Below are positions 32,883-45,227 of a stretch of DNA of 64,000 bases, piece after piece. Positions within the stretch are counted from its first letter, which is position 1, and every line of letters begins with the position of its first letter. Under the pieces are notes generated by a model that worked only from the letters and a program-made list of their open reading frames with translations, did not search any database and was not told the origin of the DNA. A program made the translations under genes and the position numbers. The DNA lies in NCBI RefSeq assembly GCF_003597395.2, contig NC_133770.1, positions 298,155,827-298,219,826 of the forward strand, in the 5' to 3' direction. Origin of the DNA: Chelonoidis abingdonii (Eukaryota > Chordata > Testudines > Testudinidae).

Positions 32883-34325
32883 AGAGAGAGAAAGAAGAGA
32901 TGAGACAGACGCTCGAGACAGTGCAGGAAAGATGCACCGTTATCCATTACACAGAAGTAAGGAGTGAAGCCAGGAAAGGCAAAGAGATGCAACAGAAGCA
33001 AGAGAGGGAAGTGTAATCACTGTCAAGTTGATTGACAATACGTTGCAATTAAATACACAACTAATAAAGTTTGCGCTGCTGGAATTATTCCTGAACCTCC
33101 GGGGTGGGTTTGTGGAAGCCGGGTAGCAGTTATTTTTCACGCTGGCTTGTAGGCAGGTGATTTTTTTAAAGCTGTGCTTATTATATTAGAGGCAGGTAAA
33201 CAGACTCAAATGTTTTCCTGAGACTGCTTTTCCCTAGAGGCTATCGCTGCACTTGTCCCAAGGATGCTGAGTGATCGAACACGGGACGGGAGATGGGCCC
33301 ACTGGAATCTCTGGAGACTGAAGGACCAGCTTAAACCAGCGAGGGACTACAGCAGCAGCCTGCTGACCCAACTCGCCGGGATGCATCAACAGCGAGGCTC
33401 CCATGAATGGGAGAGAACCAAGGGCCATAAACGCCAGACCCAGCTCACTCCCCAATCTCTGATCCAGCCAGTCAAAACAAGAGAACCTGATGGCGTAGGA
33501 CACAGGGCCTGTGACAGGAAACAGACTCATCCAGGCCCACAGGTCTGGGCAGCTGGCCAAGCAGCAACAGCAGCAGATCAACATTCTTTTGGTGCGCACG
33601 GAATGATACCCTTAGCTCCTCTGATGAGCTGTCTGGCCCAAATCAGCTCCTCCAAAATGTGAAGGGGCCACCACACAGTCATCTGGCCTTTTAACCCCAC
33701 AAATCTGGGCATATGGCTTCCAAGGGGAATGAGCCACACAACTCCCGTTAATTTCAATGAAAGTCGTGTAGATGAATCCCCTGCTCGGCTTTGATTTACC
33801 CACCTGGGGCAGGAGTGGGGACACTTTATGGCAACCAGTGCTTCCGAATGTTCACTGCTGCAACTGGTGTTGGAAGCACGTTAGAAGTGGAGGGAATGAG
33901 GTTAACACAGAGCTGCCCGCTCTTAAGATTTGTTAGGACTAATATTAGATCAAATACATTAGTCACTAGAGTTAACCACCGCACCTGCAAAAAAAGGAGT
34001 CACTCCCAAAGGGGGCGGGGAGGGAGTGGGGGGAGAAGATGTGATACAGCTTTAAGGAGTAAGCATGCCATATTCCTGACCTGCAGGTGTCACTGGGGAG
34101 CTACCATCCCGACAATGGGTCTTTAACCCGCATGACCGTGCCTACAGCAACTCTTTACAGATATATCCAGAATGCCCCAGGGCTGATTTCATTCTAGCCT
34201 TGCCTAAAGGCAAGCAACCAGTCTGTAAAAAAAAGTTACAAACTCCAAAGCAAGCAATGTCTGCCTGCCTCACTAACTACAGTATGCCAAGAAGCACTGT
34301 GGATGTCAATGCAGTCTTCTTAAAG
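32883..34325. other. Intron sequence, nothing recognised
   Basis: About 1.4 kb with no family or exon recognised. Open frames at 33234-33662 on both strands have no supporting features. Confidence 0.4.
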
Positions 34326-34329
34326 TCAG

Positions 34330-34440
34330 CCTAGGATAACCAGACACCAAAAGTGAAAAATCGGGATGGGGGTGGTGGGTAATAGAAGCCTATATAAGAA
34401 AAAGACCAAAAAATCAGGACATCTGGTCACCTTAAGTCAG
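34330..34440. mobile_element. Small MITE fragment
   Basis: AGGATAACCAGACACC at the left and ACATCTGGTCACCTTAAG at the right form a short imperfect inverted end (GGTGACCAGATGT against GGATAACCAGACA). A further half copy, AAGGTGACCAGCTAGCTTCC, begins at about 44894. Confidence 0.4.
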
Positions 34441-36135
34441 CCCTCCATCCAGAAAATCGTCAGCAGAGCTTCACCATAAGAGAAAAGAAACTGGCAGAGA
34501 AACAGTGAAGTGTCTTCATTCAAATTCCCTATCACTGTAGTTTCACAGGATCCCCTCTGCCAACAAGGTCTACTGCATGCAGGGGACAAGATTTCAAGAG
34601 TGATGACTGATTTTGGGGGGTCCATTTGAGACATATTAAGAGACCTAGTTTTTGGAATGTCCCAAGCACCTGCCCTCTGGAAATCAGCCTCTTTAAGGTA
34701 TCAGGTTGAGCACCAAGTAATTAAACACTAGTCACTTTGGGAAGAGCCAGAGTTATGAATGCATGAGGTTAACTTGCAGTACGTGCCTCACTGAAATGTC
34801 AGAGAGCAGACAACCATCCACTGCTGCTTATGGCTTGAAGCAATTTCATCCCCAATACTGAAGAGATGCAAGCGCAACTTTACATGAAATTATCCTTCAG
34901 CAATTAGTTAGTTTCTCTTAGGACACAGGATAAGAGCTTATAACTGTGCTTAGCAGAGCTGTTTCCTTTTGGATTGGTTCCCCTCTGCTTATCTGACACA
35001 GTGACTGCCACTTCTATCTCTGACATCAATTCCCAGAGCACATGCAGGTCAAATACAGATTAGTGGGATCTGTTAAATTGGAACCCACACCAGGGAGGGC
35101 AGGGAGAAAGCTTTACAAACATCCACATTAGCAGCCTTTGCAGCAACCGCAAACAAATTAAGTAGGGTCACAAGCGGAGATATCCCAGGCTGGAATTCCA
35201 GTCTCCAAACAAACTGCTCTTCAAAGCAAGGGGGTTGGATGCAAGAGTGGGGGGTTGTGAAGTGTTGCTAAGTTATCTGATGCCCCAAAATTTTGGAAAA
35301 TCAAATACAGAAGCAGCTCTGAAAAGAGATCAGTTTCACTCAAGGGGTTTCAATTACAGCTGGCTATTCAAAGGGACAAAGGCAGTGTTGCTGGACGTGA
35401 CTCAGGCTGACATAACCATGTGCTGTGAGAGAACAGAAAAGTCTTGGTCTTTAACAAAAGCCCCATTGGCCCGGATGTTTTCTGCATGGAACAAGGGATT
35501 TTAGGCACCTTACTAAAAGATATGCTCTGATTGGTCATATACATTATTTGGCTCAATGGCATCACATAAGCAGGTATAATTGAGTTAGTCATGAGTCACT
35601 GGGCTCAACATTGTCCTATAACAAAGAAATAGAAACCCCTCCCCCTACAGGAATCACCGGATGAGGTTCTATTGCCTGTGTTATGCAAGAGGGTCAAATG
35701 AGATGATCATAACAAAATCCATCAGTGACATGCTTGATTCTCTCTAGCAAAGGAAGCGAGGTGGTCACGTGCCTGGTATCTCCATATATTGACTAATGCT
35801 CAGAAACCTCAAGCGACGTTCCAATTGGTACATGTTAACACGGACACCCAAGGCAGTATTTCTCTCCAGTTTGGTTTGGGATTTCACTCTGCCTGCGTGC
35901 TCGGTTTGGAGAGGGCAACAGCAAAGAACTTGCTGAACTGGTCCTGGCAACTCCAAGGTCTAGTTCTGGTATAGACAAGCTCGAGGCGGGCAGGATGACA
36001 ACACATTGGTAACTGCTCTCTTTCTCCTCCAGAAACGCAGCAGGTAGGGTGAGCTGAAGAGCCCAGAACATGGGTTTAGGGCTTAATTTTCTATTTAACA
36101 GTTGTTCACGTGGGGTCTGTTCTTATTTGGAGGCA
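34441..36135. other. Intron sequence, nothing recognised
   Basis: Apart from a CR1-tail-like phrase at about 35660-35735 (GATGAGGTTCTATTGCCTGT, GGTCAAATGAGATGATCATA) I see no named repeat and no exon. Confidence 0.4.
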
Positions 36136-36137
36136 CT

Positions 36138-36372
36138 GGGAGTCACAGAGGCTTTGTCTACATTGGCAATTGAACAACAACACTTTTGTCTTTCAGAGGT
36201 GTTAACCCCCCCACCCCCAATCCCGAAAGACAAAAGTTTTGCTGCAACAAGTGCCAGTGCAAACAGCGCATTGTCGGCAGGAGCGCTCTCCTCCTGACAA
36301 CACAAACTTCGTTCCTTGAGGGTGGAAGTTTTTTGTTAGCAGGAGAGCCGACAAACAGCGGCGACTCATTTT
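36138..36372. mobile_element. Small DNA transposon remnant
   Basis: GGCTTTGTCTACATTGGCAA at the left is the terminal wording of a small-element group seen again at 60890-61145. The interior has near-mirrored GACAAAAG and CTTTTGTC blocks (36186-36235). The right end is not resolved. Confidence 0.4.
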
Positions 36373-36379
36373 CCCATAT

Positions 36380-36540
36380 GTAAAATGAGGATAATTCTTC
36401 CTTCCCACGTCTGTTTAGACCATAAGCTCTTTGGGACAGGGACCGTCTCTTCTTAAGTGTGCGTGCAGTGCCAAGCACAACAGAACCCCAATTTCAGTTG
36501 GAACCTATCGGCCCTAGGGTAATGTGAATAATTATTATTC
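36380..36540 (+). mobile_element. 3' part of a CORE-SINE-like element
   Basis: It reads TTTTCCCATATGTAAAATGA, CATAAGCTCTTTGGGACAGG and CAGTGCCAAGCACA, ending AATAATTATTATTC. This is the 3' portion of an amniote SINE; a similar fragment occurs at 39360-39500. Confidence 0.55.
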
Positions 36541-39355
36541 ACAATTGACTTTCCCTCAGCACCACCACTGGGTTCAGAGTTCTCTGTGCTCCCTTATGGC
36601 CTTCCATGTATTCTGCAGATAAAGAAGGGGGAAAGGTATTGGATTTTTTCCCAAGAGTTACACAATTTCAGCTCAACTCATTACGCAAGTAACCGACATA
36701 CGCCGTGAAATATGTCAAATTCCTAAAATCTGATTAAGTCTAAAGAGAGCTGGGGTCTCTGTAAATCAACACGTGAGAGGCTGAGCGTTGACTTGTTACC
36801 TAACCTCCTCTTAAAATAAGAGCATGCTGGGGTAGAGAAAATCCTTTTGACTCCCCTGCAAACATTTAGGGGGTTAACTCCCCCTCCACCAGCTCTCTCA
36901 TTCCCAGCAAGAGGCTTTGGAGAACTCACTGATCCTAAAATGAGGGAAGTGAAAATTCACCAAGTTCACATTAACTCCTTCCTTTCATATCACGACACAA
37001 CCCCAATATGTAGTAAGGTATAGAAAAATACAAACCTATTGGACTTCAGATGCGTATTGTCTTATCTTAGTGTTTTCTATAAAGCCCATCACTGTATTTA
37101 CTGAGTACTCGTAACCAATCAACAGTCCCCTTCGATATTTACTCCACTCTGCTCTGAAGCAAAGGATTAAGGGCTTGATCAAATGCCCACTGAAATGAAG
37201 TGGATACTAAAGTGGGCATTGGATTGGGTCCCAAGCTGGATGTAACGATTACATTGAAAACTGATGTCTTAGCCCTGCTTTCCTAGGCAAAGAAGAGGTG
37301 ATAATTCAGTGGCTGGGTCCCTGCTTTGCTCAGAGTAATGCCACAGTGAGTGGTGTGAGTTTCTCATCACAGGGAGAAAAAAATATCAATTCAGTACAGT
37401 AGCAATTTGTATAAAAATTGCAGAGCAGCAAAGTTCCAACATTTCCCTGGTAAATCTGAGGCCACAAACAATAAGAAAAGTCTCCCAGTGCAGAAAACCT
37501 AGGAAAGGAAATAATATACAGCAATTATAGAAAGCTTAAGTCTCACCAGAAGCCCGGGTAAGTGAAACCAAGGTTACAAACCATCCAGAATGCTGTCAAA
37601 GGGTAAGTTTCTTTTAATGTTCCTCTAACGTAGACAAAACCTAACTGTTGATGCCTAGAGTCCTTCCCACCAACTCAGATTTCCCATCACTGTTACGACT
37701 GTTGCATCCCACGCTGCTCTGAGTGGTGGTTAAATCAGTGTCCAATCTACACCAACTTTTCCTGCATAGCACTGGGAGAAATCGCTAAGGAATGTCAGGC
37801 GGGTCTGAGCTCAGGTGGCTAGCCTGAGCCACTGCCAGTGCCATAATGACACACTGCTATTTTTGGCGAACTAGCATGAGTCTGCCTACCCGGGCTGGTC
37901 GGCGCATTCCCAGCAGCAGTGTAGACACATCTTTGGCAAACAGTTGCCCCTTGAGTTTAGCATGTTCGCACGTACACCTCTCCTGTCCACTTGTGCCATG
38001 GTCCATTCCCCACCCCTCCACATGCTGAACCGTTCATTTCTCACCTGGGAGTGCTCTCTTGCCCTGAAGCTGGAATTTTGGTTGGGATGGATTCAGACTC
38101 CACCTGAAAGAGATTTTATTACCTTGGGATCCAAGCAATGCACATTCTTTGAGACACAATAGCAGCTTGAAAAGAAGACCATTAGCGACAATGTTCCCAA
38201 TACCAGAGATGCCAGCGCCACTCAGCTAAAGCCTGGGACACAGAACCCAATATATTCCTCGCACCCTATAGCCAAGTTCACCCATTTCAACTCTCAGGCA
38301 GGCCAACATTTTCAATCAAAGGGACCTAAAAAGTCCATATTTAGGTGCCTACATAAATGACCTGACTTTCAAAAGGGGAGAGGCACCTGCAGTCTGTGGG
38401 AGTTTCTGCCTGGAACATAGATTGTTTTGGCTAATAAACTCTTTGGAAGCGCGTTGGATAATTTCCAGAACAAATACATGGAACTTACAATCCAATGTCA
38501 GAGGTGATGCAACGAGTCAGAGCGACAGATGATCAAGAATGGAATGAGCTACATTCCAGGGCTACAGAAATACGACAATGAAGCAACCGAGTTATGGTAC
38601 ACGTACATCTTAAGAAGTCCTATTAAGAGCAGGTGAACTCTTCTTGTAGGCAACAGAGATGAAGCGAGCTTCTAGGAGGGATCTGGATGAGAGCAGGGCG
38701 GTGGCCTGGGGAACAGAAGTTGGGAGATTGAGCCGTGGTTTTGGTGAGAGCTTGGAAACAGATTATGAAAAGGGATGACACGGTCCACATGGGAGCCAGG
38801 GAGGACAGAGGCAGAGGTGGAGGAAGATGCAAAAGGAGATGGATAGATACATAAGCCAGGGCACGGCTGCCAAGGGCCTCGAATACATGATGCTCAGCTT
38901 GAATGTGGCCCTAAATGTTTATCCCATGGGGGAAAATGAAGATTTGTTGTATTTTCATATTCAACATTTCAACGAGAGAAATTGGTCTTTCGTTTATCTC
39001 AAGCCGATTTCGGCACAATGTACCATAACAAAACAAACCCCTCGGCACTGCCATGCAAGCGATACCGTTGACACACCACCTACCAAGGGTGAAGTCTTTA
39101 ATTACAAAATTCAACTCATCCACGTTTTTCTTTTAAGTCTTGAATAGGCTGCCAAACTCACAGATGTTTCTGAACATGGTATTGCTTAGAAACAGCTCTG
39201 CTCATTGGCCATATTTTTAATCCCGCCTATTAGTTACAGACACCTGTAGGCATACAAGGTTGGTCATTCCCTATAAACACACCAACTCTTGAATTCACAC
39301 TCCTCTGTCTGTAATATCACAATCAGAGGTGAGTAAATTCAGGAGGAATAACAGC
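36541..39355. other. Intron sequence, nothing recognised
   Basis: About 2.8 kb without a named repeat, exon or tandem array. Open frames here are below 110 codons and lack splice sites in phase. Confidence 0.4.
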
Positions 39356-39359
39356 TGAG

Positions 39360-39500
39360 ATCTCTGCTCTTTGGGACAGGGACTATCTTTTAGTCCTGTG
39401 TTTGTAGAACCCCCAGCACCCTGGGTTCCTGATCCAGGACTGGGTACCCAAGGGATTACGGTCATACAAATATTTGCAACTGGCACAGATCTGCATCGAT
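39360..39500 (+). mobile_element. 3' part of a CORE-SINE-like element
   Basis: CTGCTCTTTGGGACAGGGAC is followed by AGAACCCCCAGCACCCTGGG and AAATATTTGCAACTGG, parallel to 36420-36500. Confidence 0.5.
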
Positions 39501-40084
39501 AGAATAACGTTATTGGTGAATGAACTACCATGCTGCTTGTGCTAACAGTGAGTCAGACACATTGACTGAGGAGAGATCAGACATTTTGCCGGACCGTGGC
39601 AATCCTGCAAACAACACAACCTGAGGTTGCAATGAGGAAGGGAAGGAAAAGCAAAACCAGAAAGCTGGCAGTGCCACATGTCTCTGAAGCAACAGGCTGC
39701 GCTTCCGAGGCCCTACTGTGGGAAACACCCCCATTACGAACCGGACTCCAATCTACTCCCTACAAAGCCCTTCTGACATCAGCAGGACTCTGCAAGAGCA
39801 CAAGGCTCCCCCTGCATTGATCCAATGGCAGGATCAGAGCTGTCAATTGTCAGCTCCTCAGAGCAGGGGCCTCGTCCACCGCGTGCTCTGTACAACATTG
39901 AGCAAGCTGACGACAAGCAGCGACTAAAGCAATTCTGAGTGTAGCTACTAATCCTCTCTGTATCCATCGTCATACCGCGAGGAGGAGAAAAGAGGGGGGA
40001 GGGGAGGTGACTTGGCAAGTGGCACTGTATAGATCAAATTATCATAACATTACATTAGAATAGTATTTCCCTTCTTAAAAAGAG

Positions 40085-40345
40085 AGACCAAGGCCTGGTC
40101 TGCAGCAGAAGATTAGGTTGGTTTAACTACGTCGGTCAGGGATGTGAAAAATCCACACCCCTGAGCAGCACTTTAAGCCAACCTAAGTCCCCACGTAGAC
40201 AGAATTCTTCCATTGACCTAGCTACCGCCTCTCGGGGAGGTGGCTTACCTGTGCTAATCGGAGAACCCCTCCCATCAGCGCAGGTAGCATCTATGTTGCA
40301 GTGCTTCGGCAGCTCAACTATGCCTCTGTAGCATGTTAAGGGGAG
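40085..40345. mobile_element. Small DNA transposon (MITE-like)
   Basis: GGCCTGGTCTGCAGCAGAAG leads into CCACACCCCTGAGCAGCACT, CCATTGACCTAGCTACCGCC and TCTCGGGGAGGTGG, ending near CAACTATGCCTCTGTAGCAT. The same internal phrases recur at 53520-53745 and 54525-54700, so this is a shared family. Confidence 0.5.
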
Positions 40346-41527
40346 ACAAGCCCCAAGTGATCACGCTTTCAGATTAACACACTGTGTCCACTGGACGCAG
40401 AGACACAGGAAACCTCTATCCGATTGGCTTCGGAACCCCGCACCGAACCAGATGTGCTGGGGCAACGGGGCAGTACTAGCAGAAGGAAGAGTGTGTTAGC
40501 GATGGTGATATAGCATTCAGAGCTGCCAGAGACAGAACTGGCAGGTTTTGTTTGCCCATTTGACTTTTGATAGTCTTACATCCTTACTAATGCGTGTGAA
40601 CAAAGAACAAAGACACTGGGTGTTGCATCTGCCCACAGCCAGATAGGGGTTATAGCATAATGAGGAAAGATAAGGAATAGAGTTGAAGTGTTGCCGGACA
40701 TGGTTGCAGTTTGACAGGTGAATGTACAACTCCTCTCTCAAGATAAGGTCAAGCAACCAGTTGGGAGGGACAAGAGGGATGGGGTAGGGGGAAGAAGTAT
40801 GAAAAAACACTAAAAACCACAGAAAAAAGGTGGCCTTGGCCAGTTCACAACCTCACTCCCTCCCCCTCGCATGGGATACAAAAGAGGTAGGACCGAAGCC
40901 CCCAGCCTCAACACTCCAAAACGGAACATGACCATAACTTGTAAGGGATGGGACCTGGGACGTGCACGACAGGTCTAATTAGGCCCAATAAGGAGGAGGA
41001 GGTAGGAAAAAGGGGGACAGGAAAAATCTCTACTGGTGTACAGAGCTGTGGCTCTGCTTGCTTGATTAACCCCAATAGACATCGCATTGCCTGCGCTTTG
41101 GACTCTGGCCTTCTGCTTTCTGTCTGCGTGACAAGAACCAAGAGAGGCCGAGGGGAAGCCCTCCCAGAGCGCTCTCCTCTCCAGCGCCTCACATCACTTC
41201 CTGGATTTTCCACACAGGTCTCCCTCGGACCAGGCTCCGCTTAACCCTGCCAAGCATCTACGATCTGCCAAGATCCCAGCGCGGGGCAATGTGACTCCAT
41301 GCACTTCATTAACATGCTCATTCCACTGTGCATTATGGACTTACTCTATATTTATATCAATGCACACACATCACACAGTACGTCCTCCAGCTGCTGCCAG
41401 CTTTGACATGTGAACATCACTCTTCTCTCCTGAATCTCATACTGCAGGTTTCCCTAGAGCTGCACTGAGAATCCGAGAAATGTAGGGCAGAAAGAGGCAT
41501 GGGATTCCCAAAGTCTTTGAGACATAC
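40346..41527. other. Intron sequence, nothing recognised
   Basis: No exon or named repeat recognised in this 1.2-kb stretch downstream of the 41528 exon. Confidence 0.4.
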
Positions 41528-41617
41528 CTGTCTGTGCTTGGCCTTCTCCTCCTCTGGAGCTCCGGATTTTTCTTCCACCTTTTGGCTGGAGATTTCATTC
41601 TCAGCAGCCTCCTCTTG
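41528..41617 (-). CDS. TOP1MT: Probable TOP1MT N-terminal exon, charged
   Basis: The donor is strong (CAG|gtatgt). Upstream, the intron reads gtttttgctaag and then, 13 bases on, ctctctaaag. From the second AG (edge 41617) the frame is phase 0 and gives QEEAAENEISSQKVEEKSGA then PEEEKAKHRQ. From the first AG (edge 41630; exon 103 nt) the same frame would need two bases from the previous exon. The Lys/Glu/Gln composition matches the rest of the N-terminus, and EEAAE echoes ETAAE in 31876-31983 and ETAE in 42668-42718. Other frames contain stops. Confidence 0.55.
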
Positions 41618-42179
41618 CTTTAGAGAGCTTCTTAGCAAAAACAGACAGACAGAATGGCAGGAAAGCAGGTTTCACCAGCAGGCCATTTTGCATTTGAATA
41701 AATGAAGCAGAGAAATTGAAGTAGACCCATTTCTATTCTCCTAGGCAGTTCCCCAACTATATCTCAGCTTTTCTGCTGATCCACCATATTAAATGTTAGG
41801 ACCCTCTGGAGCCAGCATCCACCTCCCACTGCTAACTTGCAGATTCATCAGTAGAACAAACTCATCTATAAGCCAAACAAAGAGACATTTTCTGAATCTG
41901 GCAGTGCTGATAAGCTGAGCCGATCGCTCCTTGACGTAGACAATGAGAGGGAAAAAGCTGGCGTCATCCCCAATGCTAGAGGGCTCAAATCCAGCTGAGA
42001 GCGCGAGTAGAAATGAAGTGGTTTCCATCCTAGCCCCTTGTGGAAAAGTAATTCACACCTCGGAATCCACCATAAACTTCAGCACAACTTGCAGCCTTCT
42101 GCTCAAGAGAAAGCAACGAAAGAAACTGCAGGGTTGGAGAATGCTAGAGGTTCCAGGGATTCTCTAGCTTCACTGCACT

Positions 42180-42512
42180 GCAACCCTCTTCTGACAACAA
42201 AACTTACTACATGATCCGAGGATTGGGGACCGAAGCCTGAGCCCACCTGCCCTGGGCAGGGAGGGAGGGCAAAACCAAAGCCCAAGCCCTGCCATCCCAG
42301 GGGCAGGATGAAGCCAAAGCCCAAGCTCCAGGGCTTCAGCCCCAGACGGAGGGCCTGTAACCTGAGCCCCAACGCCCAGGGCTGACGCCCTTGAGAGTCG
42401 GCTTCAGCCCCACACCCCAGCAAGTCTAACAACAGACCTGTTAACCTCAATAAAATGGGGTCGCAACCCACTTTGGGGTCCCGACCTCCAGTTTGAGAAC
42501 TGCGGGTTAGAC
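42180..42512. mobile_element. hAT-like non-autonomous element
   Basis: The right part reads GGGTCGCAACCCACTTTGGG then GTCCCGACCTCCAGTTTGAG and AACTGCGGGTTAG, a characteristic terminus of a turtle hAT MITE (CAxxGTTCTCAAACTG when reversed). The interior has CCCAAGCCC and GCTTCAGCCCC blocks repeated three to four times. The left end is not resolved. Confidence 0.5.
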
Positions 42513-42667
42513 CTTGGAACTGCAGTGGGTGGAGAGCATGTGACAAGGGCAAGAACTGATGAGCACTAAGGCAGCTTCAGAGCAAATCTAGTATTCTATT
42601 GGTCTGAATTCTCAATCTCCCGCCCTCAGCGGAGATTAGGACAAGTTAATTAAATGAAAAAAGTTAC

Positions 42668-42718
42668 CTGCTTATGACGTTTTCTTGCAACGGCTTCTCC
42701 TTGGACCTCGGCTGTCTC
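42668..42718 (-). CDS. TOP1MT: Possible TOP1MT N-terminal exon, short
   Basis: The donor CAG|gtaact is good. The phase-0 reading gives ETAEVQGEAVARKRHKQ. The pyrimidine tract gccccctgcttt is followed by aaaag, from which the exon (edge 42725) would be out of frame by one base; several AGs follow in a purine run and the one before GAG ACA gives phase 0. The composition and the ending RKRHKQ resemble the other early exons. The 5' edge is a guess among several AGs. It could also be an optional exon. Confidence 0.4.
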
Positions 42719-42904
42719 CTCTTCTCTTTTAAAGCAGGGGGCTACATGTTGGAACAAAGCAGCATGAAAACAACTTGGTACAACACCCAGTTTAGAAGGG
42801 CACAGTGTGTCCAGAGCCAAACGTTGCCCCTGTCTCACACACAGATTCTGGGAAGAGGCAGAACAGAATGGTAATATTCTCCATCCAGACTACACAAGGC
42901 GTAC

Positions 42905-43740
42905 CAGCCCTTTAGCTCATCGAAGAGAAGGTTGAGGGGTGACATGTTCACAGTCTATAACACGGGTGGCCAATCTGTGGCTCCGGAGCCACGTGCGGCT
43001 CTTCAGAAGTTAATATCTGGCTCCCTGTACGGGCACCAACTCTGGGGCTGGAGCTTCAGGTGCCAACTTTCCAATGTGCTGGAGGGTGCTCACTGCTCAA
43101 CCCCTGGCTCTGCCACAGGCCCTGCCCCCTACTCCACCCCTTCCCGCCCCATTCCCTGAGCCTGCCGTGCCCTCACTCCTTCCCCTTCCCGCCCAGAGCC
43201 TCCTGCACACCACGAAAGAACTGACGGGAGGTGGGGGAGGGAAGGAGAGATGCTGATCAGCGGGGCTGCCGGTGGGTAGGAGGTGCTGGGAGTGGGGTGG
43301 GAGAGCTGATGGGGAGCCGCTGATATATTACTGGAGCTCTTTGGCAATGTACTTTGGTAAATTCTAGCTCCTTCTCAGGCTGGCCACCCCTGCTCTATAC
43401 AGACCTACATGGCAAACGGAAATGTGATAACAGAGGGCTCTTCAGTCTGGCAGACAAAGGTAAAACAAGATCCAACGTCCAGAAGTCGAAGCTAAACAAA
43501 TTCACACTATAAATAAGGCACAAATTATTAACAGCGAGAGTAATTAACCACTGGAACAGCTTACCAAGGACTGTGGTGGATTCTCCATCACTGGCAATTT
43601 TTGAATTAAGATTTGCTGTGCTTCAAAAAGATCTGCTCACATTCAAACAGGAATTAATTCGGGGAAGTCCTATAGCTTGTGTCAGACTAGCTGATCACAA
43701 CGCTCCCTTCTGGCCTTAGAATTTATGAATGTGCACAAGG
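42905..43740 (+). mobile_element. CR1-type LINE interrupted by a hAT element
   Basis: The left part, GAAGAGAAGGTTGAGGGGTG then ACATGTTCACAGTCTATAA (to 42960), continues after 43392 as ATACAGACCTACATGG, then CTGGAACAGCTTACCAAGGA and TCACAACGCTCCCTTCTGGC followed by CTTAGAATTTATGAA. Removing 42961-43392 restores one continuous CR1 fragment. Confidence 0.75.
42961..43392. mobile_element. hAT-type element inserted in CR1
   Basis: It begins CACGGGTGGCCAATCTGTGG and ends CAGGCTGGCCACCCCTG, an imperfect inverted pair (GGGTGGCCA). The flanks GTCTATAA (42953-42960) and CTCTATAC (43393-43400) agree at six of eight positions and are explained as a decayed target duplication. The interior is GC-rich and shares GTTAATATCTGGCTCCCTGT with 54104-54499. 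Confidence 0.7.
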
Positions 43741-44154
43741 TGGCCACAACAGGCTGAACTGAGGGTAATGCTTGTGTGCGGAGGATCTCAAAGCCCTCTA
43801 CGGAAAGCAAAACAATGCCTCAGCTCCAGCAGGTTTAAGGTTTATCCACATTTTACAGAGAGGGAAAGTGAGCCACAATGGGTTAGGGCCCATTTTTCAG
43901 AGGTGTGGTGCATCCAAACCTCTCATTGAAGTCAATGAGAGCTGCCAGTACTCAGAACACCTAGCTCCCTGTAACCCTCACAAAGTCACACTGCCGGGAT
44001 CAGAGGCAGATCCTATCCTCAGCTGTCCCTGTTCTAACCAATAAGCCGCACTCCCTCTCACAGCTGGGAAGGTGAGTTTTTGGAGTCCATTGTTTAATGC
44101 TCCCTAACATGTTCTAAGTCTGGGAAAAAAAACAAACATCTAAGGTAACTACAG

Positions 44155-44425
44155 AATCATAGACTCATAGACTATCAGGGTTAGAAGGAACCTTAGGAGG
44201 TATCTAGTCCAACCCCCTGCTCTAATCAGGACCAACACCAACTAAATCACCCCAGCCAGGGATTTGTCAAGCCTAACCTTAAAAACCTCTAAGGAAGGAG
44301 ATTCCACCACCTCCCTAGGGAACCCATTCCAGTGTTTCACCACTCTCTGAGTGAAATAGTGTTTCCTAATATCCAACCTTGACCTCCCACACTGCAACTT
44401 GAGGCCATTGCTCCTTGTTCTGTCA
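44155..44425 (-). mobile_element. CR1 LINE 3' end, reverse orientation
   Basis: The plus strand reads GACTCATAGACTATCAGGGT, ATCTAGTCCAACCCCCTGCT, GGAAGGAGATTCCACCACCT and TGAAATAGTGTTTCCTAATA, the reverse complement of a CR1 3' UTR similar to 20700-21030. Confidence 0.88.
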
Positions 44426-44439
44426 AACTGTCTGGACTC

Positions 44440-44545
44440 CCAACCCTCACAGTGCCCCTATGAGGCACGACAGTGCTGTTACCCCGGTATTACAGATGGG
44501 GAACTGAGGCACAGAGAGACTAAGTAACTTGCTTAAGTCTAACTA
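44440..44545 (-). mobile_element. CORE-SINE tail fragment, reverse orientation
   Basis: CAGATGGGGAACTGAGGCAC, AGAGAGACTAAGTAACTTGC and TTAAGTCTAACTACCACA correspond to the reversed core and tail of a CORE-SINE. Confidence 0.5.
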
Positions 44546-44715
44546 CCACAAATATAGTTCAAGAGAAATCACCTTTCCTATAAAGATGAGTAAAGAAAGA
44601 GGAGAAGGCAGCAGCTCGGCTGAGAAGCTGTAAGCGGACACGATCTCAGGCTGCCCGTTTCTCTCAAAAACAAAACATGCATCAGCTCTTGCTTGAAAGG
44701 CCAGTTTCCTCCTAC

Positions 44716-44811
44716 CTGGTCCTTTCGCTGAGCTTCCTCCCACTGGCTGCTCAGAGCTTCTGCTCTTGGTTTCTTCTCCTTTTCTTGTCCCTTCTGCTCA
44801 GAGACATTCTT
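44716..44811 (-). CDS. TOP1MT: Probable TOP1MT N-terminal exon, charged
   Basis: The donor is CAG|gtagga. The tract ttcctcttctaag is followed seven bases later by gaaacag. From the second AG the phase-0 reading is KNVSEQKGQEKEKKPRAEAL then SSQWEEAQRKDQ. From the first AG (edge 44818) the exon would be 103 nt, the same length as the alternative form of 41528-41630, and would need two bases from upstream. The other two frames hit stops. Highly charged, no known domain. Confidence 0.55.
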
Positions 44812-45227
44812 CTGTTTCCTTAGAAGAGGAAGAAAAATACTCCGTGTGATGGGGAAGGGACAAATCAAAGTAACCAGTTAGGTTTCTTGTAGTTAAGGTG
44901 ACCAGCTAGCTTCCTGACAAAGACCATACACACCTTTTCCCCATGTTATTCTCCTTCCTAATTTGTAGCGAGCTAGATACTTTCCCAGAAAATGAAATTA
45001 ACCTATTTACTGCAATCAATGTGGATGGCTGCTGAACTCACCTGGGGCTATTTTCTACAGCATGCTGAAGATGACAATTGTTAGCAGTATCAAGTTCAAC
45101 CTCACAGCATTACGTTTAATAGTAAAAACTGAAATAAAACCACAAGGTTCTTTTCCAAGGTTCTTACTTATGCTAAGCTACAGGTCCCATCACAATATTA
45201 GCTGAATATCTCACAGGCTTTAATCCT

